A stretch of 64,000 nt of DNA. Origin: Hymenopus coronatus (taxonomy: Eukaryota; Arthropoda; Insecta; Mantodea; Hymenopodidae). The DNA is taken from NCBI GenBank assembly GCA_030762935.1, contig CM060899.1, forward strand, positions 15,483,001-15,547,000, written 5' to 3'. Below, in pieces: positions 11,517 through 19,430 of the stretch. The notes under the pieces are model-generated. The model ran no database searches. It saw nothing but the letters and a program-made list of their open reading frames with translations, and had not been told where the DNA came from. The first letter of the stretch is position 1. Each line of letters starts with the position of its first letter. The translations under genes and the position numbers were made by a program.

Positions 11517-11540
11517 TCTTCCCTCAGAGCTCCCGATCTC

Positions 11541-11551
11541 GATATTATGGC
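11541..11551 (+). repeat. Right target-site duplication of element C
   Basis: GATATTATGGC, identical to 9728-9738. The sequence continues into CTGGTATTTAAGATGACTG, which is contiguous with GATATTATGGC in the minus-strand paralogue near 19217-19271. Confidence 0.8.
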
Positions 11552-11889
11552 CTGGTATTTAAGATGACTGAGACATGCAGCAGCACGGCGGTTGACACTA
11601 GGAGGTATTGGCTGCAGATAAATCTGCAAGCTACCTCCACTTCTTCTGACAGAACAGGGTAATATCCTCTACTAGCCGTGAAAGGGTGATAATTGGGGAA
11701 GGTAATCATGGAAAGAAGTTTGTGTTTGGAGTTTTTTTTTCGGGATTTTTTTCGGGTATTGAGGAAGTGAGCTTTTGGAGGGAATGTTTAACAGGAGAAT
11801 GGGTGTTATGTGATTTATGTGACTATTGTATTTAGTTGCCTAGCACAAGTCTGGGACGTTTGTATGTCTCTCCGGGGTCGATGTCATAC

Positions 11890-14479
11890 TCACCAAATCC
11901 CCGGATGAGCGCATTGAAGCTGTAGGGGAGTTTTGTCAAAGAAGAGCTTGGATAGCAATAGGATATGGTCTAGTACAGAAGGGAATTTTAGGACTTTTTG
12001 GATGTTGGCGTTCGGTATGTAGTAGGGGGAGAAGGTTGCAATGCGCAGGTAACGGGATTGGAGAACCTCTAGCTGTCGGTGGGAGCGGGCGGCCACTCCC
12101 CAGACTTGGCAGTCGTAAGTAAAGGTCGGTCTAATTATCTGCTTGCACAGTAGAAACTTGTTTAATGCCATTTTGGACTTCCTGTTGTGCAGAGGGTACA
12201 ACATGGCCATTCGTCTACTTGTACGATTGGCAACCTCCTGGATGTGAGCCTTCCAGGTCAGCCTCATATCCAGAGTAACGCCCAGGTACTTTATATTGGT
12301 CGTCCATTATACGTCCTCCCAGGCCAACCGGATGGGTTGTACGTCCTGGGGCCTGCATCTGGAGAAGGTGATAGCTTGGCTCTTTAATCTCCATTTGCTA
12401 AACCCTGTTGTTAGGAGGTCGGCGTGTTCCTGGACTCTCCGGACTGCTAAGCGATGATGTTTGCTGGCAGAAGATACTGCTGTGTCATCCGCAAAGAGGT
12501 ACAGCGTGCAGCGAGGCATCTCAGGGAGGGTGTTGATATACAAGAGGAAAAGCGTGGGACCCAGGACGCTGCCCTGGGGTACTCCAGCTCGGATAGGATG
12601 GGGGGAGGAAATGGCATCCTCGTAGCAGACCGAGAAGGTGCGTCCTTCCAGATAGGATTTGAATAAATGGATCAGGTATGGGGGTAAGCGGTAATGGATT
12701 AGTCGAGAGAGAACCCCCTCATGCCACACGCTGTCAAATGCCCTGGATACGTCCAGCAGTAATGCAGAGACGTGGTGTCTGCGGTTAAAGTTCGTAATAA
12801 TCTCGTCAACCATCCGAAGCAATTGGTGGACCGTGGAGTGCGTGGGCCGGAATCCAAACTGCTCGGGCCTTAAGATGTTGAAGTCCTTCAGGGTTCTCCT
12901 CATCCGTGTGTGGACCATCTTTTCAAAGAGCTTGCTCAGCACCGGAAGCAGGCTGATAGGTCTGTAACTATTGGGATCTGCTGGGTTTTTGTTCGGTTTG
13001 CAGGCCGTGATTACTTTGGCGTACTTCCAACTTTCCGGGAAGTGCGATGTTTTGAGGATCCCATTGAAGAGGTGGACCAGGAGTCGTACCCAATTTTGAG
13101 GCAGAGCCTTTAGGGCAGCGTTGGCGATCCCATCAAACCCAGGAGCGTTGTACGTGGGTAGACGTCGTATATAGGTTTGAAGCTCCCCCGACGTGGTTTC
13201 CTCCATGGTGGAGTAATCCACGGGCTGCCGGAGGAACTCAGTTACGTAGGTATGGACCTGGTGGACGTGGTCCTGGTCAGCTGTGTCCGCAGCTACAAAG
13301 ATGGATTCTAGGAACGTGGCCTGTAACTCTGCCTTTTCCCTGCCAGATTGACCCATGTCTCAGGGGTAGAGTTGGAGGACTTTTGTGGCTCTCCAAAGGG
13401 AGCCATCCTCAGGTTGGGGATGGCTGAGATGGGTTTCCCACCTGAGGTTGGCTAGTTCCTTTAGTTCAGCCCGGAGTTCTTGTTGGAGTCGTCGGAAGAC
13501 CGCTCTGTCCTTTGGTGATCTGGTATACTGGAACCTTCTCCTGGCGCTGTTCTTTGTGCGAATAGGATTACAAATTCTCTGGGGTAGCGACTCAGTGTTA
13601 TACTGGTGCAAAGTAGGTTTTGGAGATGCCACCCGTATCGCAGCAACCATTGCTTCTGCGGCAGTGGTCACCAGGTGATCCACTTCTCGTGCGTGCTGCA
13701 GGGGGCCAAGTAAGGTTGAGTGCTGCTCAAGATCTGATTGAACACCTGCCAGTTTGTTCTGCGCGCTGAGGGAAGTGGGCGTGGTGGTCGGTAGGTGGGT
13801 TTGGAAGGGAGGGTAAGGAGAACCGGGTAGTGGTCCGAGGATAGGGCTGGGATAGTAAAGAGCTGTAGGCGATGCCGCAGATTCTGTACCAGAAAGATGT
13901 CAAGCCAATATGGCGGTCTACGGTCACCAAAGTGATTGGTCGGGGAGTTTGATGTATGTACGGCTAGCGCTCTGGATGCCACGTATGCGTTCAGCTGGTT
14001 TCCCCGTTGAGTCACACACGTGGAGTTCCAGTTGGTATGCTTGGCGTTGTAGTCCCTGCAGCTATAGTCGGGGTTGCATCAAGGAACAGCTGGTCCAATT
14101 CGGCTTCCAGTAGAGGTCGGCGAGGTGGGAGATACACCGAGTAGACGTTGAGCGGTCCCCGTGCAGTAGCTACTTGGATACCGGTCGCCTCCAGGTGTCT
14201 GGTCGGTGGAATGTGAAGTTGGTGGTGGCAGATGGAGTCATTTACATAAATCGCAGTGCCTCCATAACCGTCTGCACGGTCCTGACGATAGCACCGCATC
14301 CCAGGGATCTTCATTTTTATATGAGGGGTTAAATGTGTCTCCTGAACTAAGAGCACCTGCACCCGGTGCATTGCCAGAAACTCAGTCACCTCTAGGCGTT
14401 TTGCCCTTAGGCCATTCGCGTACCAGAAGCTGATGCTGAGTCTGGAAAGGTTAAGTGCTTCTGCTCGTTTTCTGGCCAT
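11890..14479 (-). pseudogene. ORF2 (endonuclease-RT) of LINE D
   Basis: The probable start is the ATG at 14479 (MARKRAEALNLSRLSISFW), which overlaps the last 29 bases of ORF1. The endonuclease spans 13668-14479 with LLVQETHLTPHIKM, GYGGTAIYV and SVYLPPRRPLLEAELDQL, and breaks at the AAGDYNAK block. The RT (12307-13356) is one open frame with APGFDGIANAALK, SYRPISLLPVL, ILRPEQFGFR, LLLDVSRAFDSVWHEG, AGVPQGSVLGPTL and YLFADDTAVS (catalytic ADD). The C-terminal part is at 11890-12267 with the conserved YDCQVWGVA-type block. No RNase H follows. At least three frameshifts make it non-functional. Confidence 0.9.
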
Positions 14480-16437
14480 ATCTGCTGCAGAAATTATAAA
14501 CTGTGCGGATAAGCACATTGTCTGCCGAGAGTGTGGGTAGGCGAGACAATAGTGCGTCCGCCAGTGCAGCAGCAAATTGGATGTGAAGTCGTGCCGGGAG
14601 GCAGTCTATTACTTCGTAAAAGGCAGAGTCCATCTCCCCATTAGTTCTGGGTCCGGATGTAGAGCAGCTCAGTGCAGCTGTTGCTTTTGCGCTCATCCTT
14701 GGATTCCTCTCTGAGGATGACTAGTGGGCGGCGCGGGAAGCGGACTGCAGCTGCTAGTCTGCTGTGGCCTAGGAGGTTGTGTTGTGTTGGGTTGCAAAGG
14801 GCGTGGGTGGGGTAGATCCGGCCGTGTGATCGGCTCGACGGAGAGGATTTCCGTATTGGGAGTGGGTGGCTGCACATGGGTTACAGCAGCGTAAGATGGG
14901 AATTGTACAGGTTTACGAGCCGGCAAGCCAGGATGCCTTGTTCCATAAAAGGCTTCCCTCGGTAGCTTGTGCGGGTTTGGGACCCTCGGTGCAGCGTCAA
15001 CTCTTGAATGTGTTCCTCGTCGGCGGCACTCCATCTCATACCGAGCCTCCAGCCAGATGGGGCACTTAGCATATCGGCAAGAGTGGGCGTCGCCACAGTT
15101 AGCACAGGTCGGTATGGCCCCTGGTTTCATGCTCTTGGCGCAGAAGATTCTCTCGTTCCCTTTTTCCCCGCAGAAGGCGCACACTGGTTGGAGTTTGCAG
15201 CCAGCAGCTGCATGTGTAAACTGCTGGCAGTTAGTGCATTGTTGGGGTCTACGAGGCGGTTTGTAGGCCTCCACTTTGAGGATGGCAGAGAACATTTCAG
15301 TTTCTTGATATATCTTCTCCGCCTGCGCTGTTTTCTCCAACGATACCCTGAAGTGGGGCAGGGGGCCTTTATAGGGACCCCTGACCGCGCGGAGTTGAGC
15401 AACGTTGACCACTGGGTATCCCCTGCTGCGCAGGAGCTCGTCAACCTCAACCGCTGAAATTTATTGAGGTACGTCCTTGATGGTGACATGGAGCCGCTTC
15501 TCATCTGCCAGGGGGTGGCAATAAATTCGATTTTGGATTCCTCCAAAAAGCGGCGAATGCTGCGATGGGCCTCTGGATTTGCTGGGTGAATGGCAACAGT
15601 CTATCGTGCATTTTTCACTGTGAATAGAGGCTCCGGGGCGTCCAGGAAGTGTTGGACCGCCTTCCTGGCATCCTCCGGCACCCGCAGAAAAATGGGCGTT
15701 GGTGCCCTCGGTGTCCGCATGGGTTGGGCATCAGCAGTTGTATTTGCTGGTTGGTCGTTGGTTTCCATATTATTATCTGTGCACAGGCGCTTGACTCCGC
15801 TTGACGGACCAGGTTGTTGCTCCGATTCCTCTGGAGAGGTGGTTTCCCCCGCCAGCGATCCGTAACGGTTCTCTGTATGCAGGACTGTGCCTGTTCTAGC
15901 TTCCATTTTACGCTGTTTTGCAGCGTGCCTACCAGTGGCAGTCTGCCACTGCGGTTTCACTGTAGCAGCTGCTAGTTTATGCTTTTTAAGCAGGCTCGCC
16001 AGGGCGTCCAGGCGGGCTCTATGGCAGGAGAGTCGAGTAAACTCTTCCTGTATGTGTGCGATACTCTGCGGGTCCTTCATATCTGACTAGAGCAGCTGTT
16101 GTATGCGTCTCCCGGCATGGTCTGCATAGCACCGCCGCGCCTGACGTTCCAGGAGTAGGTGCTGGAGTACGTCATCCAAGAGCGGTAGAGGTGCAGAGGT
16201 TATGAGAGGGTGACCCAGGAAAAGGGTGAGGTCGCCTCCTTGTATGTAGTAGGAAGCAGCATCATTTGCTGAGGCGTTTGTTAGTTCAGATGGCGGATAT
16301 TGGCTGTTTTGCGCAGATTGAATTGAAGAGGGATGGGAATTTACAGCGATATATTGCTGTATAGGGTCGTTATTACCTGTAGGCTCATGTAAACAGGGCG
16401 AGGGAAGGAGAAGAAGGGAAGAGGGAGAGGTATTCAT
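14451..16437 (-). pseudogene. ORF1 (gag-like, zinc knuckle) of LINE D
   Basis: The pieces are 16087-16437, 15601-16080, 15127-15546, 14693-15412 and 14451-14696. The first two are in one frame, separated by an in-frame TAG at 16087-16089. The 239-residue piece 14693-15412 contains PHFRVSLEKT followed by CTNCQQFTHAAAGC (complete CCHC), CAFCGEKGNERIFC (His replaced by Asn) and CANCGDAHSCRYAKC. The C-terminal piece ends in FYEVIDCLPARLHIQF, as in LINE A. The junction of the last two pieces is ATGA, a stop overlapping an ATG, but the downstream piece is still ORF1, so this is a frameshift and not the ORF2 start. Confidence 0.8.
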
Positions 16438-16759
16438 TGCTGTGTCAACAGCCCCTCCAGCTAAAGGTAACTATCTGGGGGGAAAGTATGGTTGGCAGCC
16501 TGCCGCTTGGGACGCAACCTGATGGCGGGAAAGTGCTTGCAACAAGGGCACACAGCCCCTTGCCGTGCTGTGTGAGGAGCCAGGAGCAGGAACTAGTTGC
16601 CCGAGTGTACTCGGGCGGGGGCAAATCACCACGGTACCTATCCGCTTTTCTCGCGGATTTACCCGTGTGATATAAAAGATGTAGTCTTATGCAAGCGTTT
16701 TTGTCTATGTCGAAGTAATTTGGGCAGGGTGTTTCCCTCTGTGCAGCCGGCGCGGGCTG

Positions 16760-16822
16760 GCTTACCTACCTGAGTGGTCACCCACCCAGAGAGGGACCAG
16801 GCCCGATGCTGCTTACCTTGGC
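16760..16822 (-). repeat. 5S-rRNA-like segment, second copy in LINE E 3' UTR
   Basis: On the minus strand it reads CCAAGGTAAGCAGCATCGGG, then CCTGGTCCC, then CTGGGTGGGTGACCACTC. It is the same core as the segment at 16921-16984, about 164 bases further downstream. The two copies differ from each other at several positions, so the duplication is not recent. Confidence 0.55.
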
Positions 16823-16920
16823 CAGCCGCTTGCGGGCTGTCAAGGAAAGCAGTGCCGGCTAGCGGGGAGAACTGAAGGGATATAGGTACGGGGTGGGGGA
16901 AGCCAGTGTTGCAGATCTGG

Positions 16921-16984
16921 TCGGAGTACAACTGGACGGTCACCCGTCCGAGTCGGGACCGGGCCCGATGCTGCTTAACTTGGC
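16921..16984 (-). repeat. 5S-rRNA-like segment, copy nearest the LINE E stop codon
   Basis: On the minus strand it reads CCAAGTTAAGCAGCATCGGG, then CCCGGT, then ACTCGGACGGGTGACCGTC. This parallels the inner part of eukaryotic 5S rRNA: the box A region (AAGCTAAGCAGxGTCGGG), the intermediate element, and the box C region (TTGGATGGGxGACCGCC). The outer 5' part of 5S is absent or too diverged to see. It lies about 35 bases after the LINE E stop codon. It is not an intact 5S gene. Confidence 0.6.
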
Positions 16985-17018
16985 GGGTAGAACTGTAAAG
17001 GGAGAGGCGGCCGGAGAA

Positions 17019-17321
17019 CTACCATCCCAAGGCGTCCTTGGGAAGGCGGTAGCTTACGCGTCTCCTAGGCAGCGTGTGGTCGTAAAGACCGAGAGTGTTC
17101 ACCTGGGGATTTGGGTGGGGAGCAAGTTTAGTGTATATTGTGCGAGCTCTTTCTCGCACAACGTCCACTATGTAAGGGATTCCGGAGTGGGAATTGAGAA
17201 TGTGGGACGGGAATCTGCGGTCTGTGCCATATATCATCCTCAATTCCCTGTTCTGCACGGTCTGCAGCCTGCGGATGATGGAACGAGCCACCGAACCCCA
17301 GACCTCGCAGCCGTACAGCAT
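17019..17321 (-). pseudogene. RT C-terminal region of LINE E
   Basis: The frame starts MLYGCEVWGSVARSIIRRL, continues QTVQNRELRMIYGTDRRFP and ends KDALGW before a stop at 17019. The YGCEVWG block and the Q-N-R-LR-I pattern are typical of the region after the RT palm in jockey and related LINEs; the same region is seen in LINE G at 29475-30059 (YACEVWGMA, RAQNRGLRSIYSV). The upstream RT is missing, so this is a 5'-truncated insertion. Confidence 0.8.
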
Positions 17322-17330
17322 CGCTGTGTG

Positions 17331-17600
17331 TGAGAGTCTGGTTCGTGTGCTTTTATAGGTTATTCACACGCATCGTAATCACTTACACCCGAAACACTGC
17401 ACACGTCACTTAGTTTTCGTACGGCTGTATGTTTTGTGTATTAGTTCCTTCGAAAACACTGCATTTCACTACACTGCACTTTGGTTTGATTGTTTTGGCT
17501 GTTTCATGCAGCCTACTGCGATTTCCGCGTTGTAAAACGCACTGTGAGTGGAGGAACACTCACTCTATCCAACACATGTGGTCACGTACTCAAAAAAACT
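17331..17600. other. Unassigned spacer between LINE fragment E and element F
   Basis: About 270 bases with no coding frame and no repeat recognised in the window. The last bases before element F's T-run read ACTGAGACATG, an 11-mer also present at the flank of element C (11567-11577) and in the paralogue at 19217-19271. Confidence 0.4.
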
Positions 17601-17608
17601 GAGACATG

Positions 17609-18540
17609 TTGTTTTTTTTTTTTTTTGAAAAGGGAGACAGTAAGAGAGTTGGAAGGTAGAAAGAATGGCTTATTTCGCCATTTGGGTGAAGTGCGGGGTT
17701 GGGAAGGGAAGTATCGGGTTCGAAGGAGATACCAAGGTGTAGGGAGGTTCCGCTGAGCACCCTCGTTAGTACGGCGGTTGCTGCTGGGCGAAGAACTCAG
17801 CAGATGGTAACGGTGATACCGGCTGACAGTCATGACCGAAAGGCCCTGACTGCCACCGGGGAGTTAAGGATGGTACAGGAGGGAGTCTAGAATTTCTTTA
17901 TTGTCTTCTCGGATTGTTTGGAATTGTATCTTAGAAGGGAGAAAAGTTTCGTCTGGTCTTTGGGGTGAATTGTGTTGTTCATATTGTTGGAGCAGCTTTG
18001 CCAATGTCGGTGTAATGAAGGGAGCCAAAGTGATGTCAGTCTGGACGTTTTGCAGGCTGGAGCTGGTGTTGGCTGCTGAAGAGCAGCCCCAATCCGGGCT
18101 AGTTTCCGGTATCCTTTTTTGGTGTGGTCAGGTGCTTGGTTGTCAATCAAGTGTGTCGTCAATTGTTGTAGGCCTTCGTCCAGAGATGTCTGTATCTCGG
18201 CGGTGGTACGTAGCTGCAAAGTGCAGCTGGGGACGAAGGTCTCCAGTGTAGATGCAGTGGCTTCCTGAACGGCATGGAGTTCTGCCTCCAGGTTGTGGAG
18301 GCAGCGGACGGATGCGTCCTGGACGGCGGCGGTGGTGATGGTGAATAGGGTTTCCTCTATCAAGGTCATTCGGGAGCTGAGTTCTCGGATCTGCGTGTGC
18401 AGATCCTGGATGGCATCCAGAATGGCCTTGTTTGCTGCGGCGACCTGTGGTGGAGGTGGACTGGTGACGTTGGAGACGTTTGGAGTAGGTGCTGTGGCTG
18501 CAGTGGCGGTAGGTATAGCTGGCGGTCCTTTCCCAGTAGT
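17609..18540 (-). mobile_element. Gag-only family element F, 5'-truncated second copy of element C's family
   Basis: A poly(A) tract on the sense strand (T15 at 17612-17626) is followed by a 3' UTR that matches element C over about 250 bases. It includes GCTGAGCACCCTCGTTAGT near 17752 and a hairpin CTGCTG (17781-17786)/CAGCAG (17798-17803). The coding part upstream corresponds to the C-terminal half of C's gag. It stops at about 18,540, where Penelope-like coding sequence begins, so F is 5'-truncated or was inserted next to the Penelope fragment. No target duplication was found. Confidence 0.7.
17887..18536 (-). pseudogene. Gag C-terminal region of element F
   Basis: A Pro/Thr/Ala-rich stretch leads into RMTLIEETLFTITTAAVQ and a segment that looks able to form a coiled coil (LHNLEAELHAVQEATAS, LDEGLQQLTTHLIDNQ). 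A one-base frameshift then separates it from ITLAPFITPTLAKLLQQ, which matches FYPFISPTLTELL in element C. No RT or endonuclease follows; the 3' UTR starts at once, as in C. I do not recognise this C-terminal domain from any named family. Confidence 0.55.
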
Positions 18541-18544
18541 TTGA

Positions 18545-19145
18545 AAACTTTGCCACTATATTGGTGTTGGTAAAGTTAGCTCTGTGGCTTTGTTCTATAC
18601 AGTGTTCAGCCAGTCCAGACTTTTCGGGTTGCATAAGCCTTATTGATCTTCGGTGTTCAGAAACGCGTGTGGCAATAGTGCATCCTGTTTGGCCAATGTA
18701 CGCTGGGCTGCATTCGCAAGGAATGTGGTAGACACCAGGTACTCTTAGAGCTAAATTATCTTTAGCTGGCCTGACCAAATTTTTATTTTAGGTGGTGGCT
18801 TATGGATGGCTTTGACATTATATTTGTAGAGTGGTCTACTAATCTTTCCCGAAAAATTGCCGGTAAACGTTATATAGGCTATGGCGGCTGGCTTGTCTTT
18901 TTGTTGAGTGTTCTTGCTGGGGTTTCTTTTTCGTCCGGCTCTTTTCAGCGCAGATGTGATGTCCTTGGCTGAATATCCATTTTGTTGGAATGTGAATTTT
19001 AGGTGTTGAAATTCCGTTTGCAGATTATCTGGGTCTGATACAGAAACTGCTCTATGTGCCAATGTGTTGAGAATGCCCATTTTTTGTGACTTATGGTGGA
19101 AGCTGTTTGCGTTGAGAAAAGATCCGTGTGTGTAGGTTTTCAGTA
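18545..19145 (-). pseudogene. Penelope-like RT thumb plus GIY-YIG endonuclease, truncated
   Basis: Residues near 19080-19140 read TYTHGSFLNANSFHHKSQK, then GILNTLAHRAVSVSD, QQNGYSAKDITSALKRAG and YNVKAIHKPPPKI. These are typical of the end of the Penelope RT. Downstream, VPGVYHIPCECSPAYIGQTG supplies the GIY (here GVY) and YIG motifs. TRVSEHRRSI supplies the catalytic Arg region, and GLAEHCIEQSHRANF the His/Glu region. The frame then runs into element F sequence at about 18,545. The linkage between thumb and endonuclease is by overlapping frames near 18751-18778, which indicates a small frameshift. Confidence 0.8.
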
Positions 19146-19325
19146 GACAGCATGATCAAGAGTTCCGTCCGCTTTTCTGATAACTGCTATAAATAGTTTT
19201 CTACAAAGTCTGTGCCCATGTCTCAGTCATCTTAAATACCAGGCCATAATATCACACAAACCAATCAGATGTTAGCTTCATTCCAGCTCTTATAAATACC
19301 AGTCTCCTCAATTCATTAGTTCACC

Positions 19326-19363
19326 CTGAAGACGAAGATGCACTTCTTCGAAATGTTGGAGTC
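19326..19363 (+). other. Hammerhead-ribozyme-like motif in Penelope terminal sequence
   Basis: CTGAAGA (19326-19332) is followed by a stem (CGAAGA 19333-19338 with TCTTCG 19345-19350), a GAAA overlapping the stem end (19350-19353) and GTC at 19361-19363. The order fits a minimal hammerhead core. However, the stem II closing pair and helix III are poor, and the motif is antisense to the adjacent Penelope coding sequence. It is probably a decayed relic. Confidence 0.3.
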
Positions 19364-19430
19364 AAGCCAAGTTTTTACCTGGTTAGAAGCCCGAGAAGAT
19401 TTTGAATTAATAAGTCGCCAGGAAAGCTTC

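Larger units (their letters stand above)
9739..11540 (-). mobile_element. Gag-only non-LTR retrotransposon C, complete with target duplication
   Basis: The element is 1.8 kb and flanked by the 11-bp duplication GATATTATGGC. On the sense (minus) strand it has a 5' leader of about 24 bases, a gag-like ORF1 (11516 to 9985), a 3' UTR of about 220 bases and a poly(A) tract (T20 at 9741-9760). No endonuclease or RT is present. The 3' UTR is shared with element F and, for one motif plus hairpin, with LINE B. It may be a non-autonomous family mobilised in trans, or an internally deleted single copy; the second copy F, which joins the same gag end directly to the same 3' UTR, favours a family. Confidence 0.75.
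11700..16440 (-). mobile_element. Jockey-type non-LTR retrotransposon D, near full length
   Basis: The sense strand has ORF1 (16437 to 14451), an overlapping ORF2 (14479 to 11890) and a 3' UTR. The 3' end lies somewhere in 11,580-11,750: T-rich runs occur near 11731-11739 and 11745-11751, but no clean poly(A) tract or target duplication was found. The 250 bases upstream of ORF1 (16,440-16,690) hold no coding sequence and may be the 5' UTR. Gag, endonuclease and RT motifs are those of LINE A's lineage. It is better preserved than A, with a 349-residue RT stretch in one frame. Confidence 0.85.
16690..17330 (-). mobile_element. LINE fragment E: RT C-terminus plus 3' UTR containing 5S-like segments
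   Basis: A 5'-truncated non-LTR element on the minus strand. It consists of 300 bases of RT C-terminal coding sequence and about 330 bases of 3' UTR. The 3' UTR holds two segments about 164 bases apart that resemble 5S rRNA, in the same orientation as the LINE. The 3' limit is not marked by a poly(A) tract and is approximate. Which LINE family it belongs to cannot be decided from the short coding part. Confidence 0.6.
18545..19430 (-). mobile_element. Penelope-like element fragment
   Basis: The minus strand encodes the end of a Penelope-type RT followed by a GIY-YIG endonuclease, the domain order that defines canonical endonuclease-bearing Penelope-like elements. The RT palm is missing. The segment beyond the coding part (19,150-19,430) contains TATAAA-like and CCAAT-like words and a CTGAAGA...GAAA motif near 19326-19353 on the plus strand. 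That motif resembles the terminal (pLTR) sequence and hammerhead ribozymes reported for this group. The copy is 5'-truncated and rearranged. Element F abuts its 3' side, so the GIY-YIG domain is cut short. Confidence 0.75.

Noticed and set aside
11005..11662. Plus-strand frames of 130-168 codons opposite element C gag
   Set aside because: The minus strand encodes the gag with zinc knuckles. The plus frames have Gly/Val/Cys-rich shadow composition.
14451..14696. ATGA overlap at 14693-14696 as the ORF2 start of LINE D
   Set aside because: The downstream frame is the ORF1 C-terminus (same block as in LINE A), so the overlap is a frameshift in ORF1. ORF2 starts at 14479.
16760..16984. Functional 5S rRNA genes
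   Set aside because: Only the inner control-region part is recognisable, both copies are diverged, and no full 120-base 5S with terminator is present.
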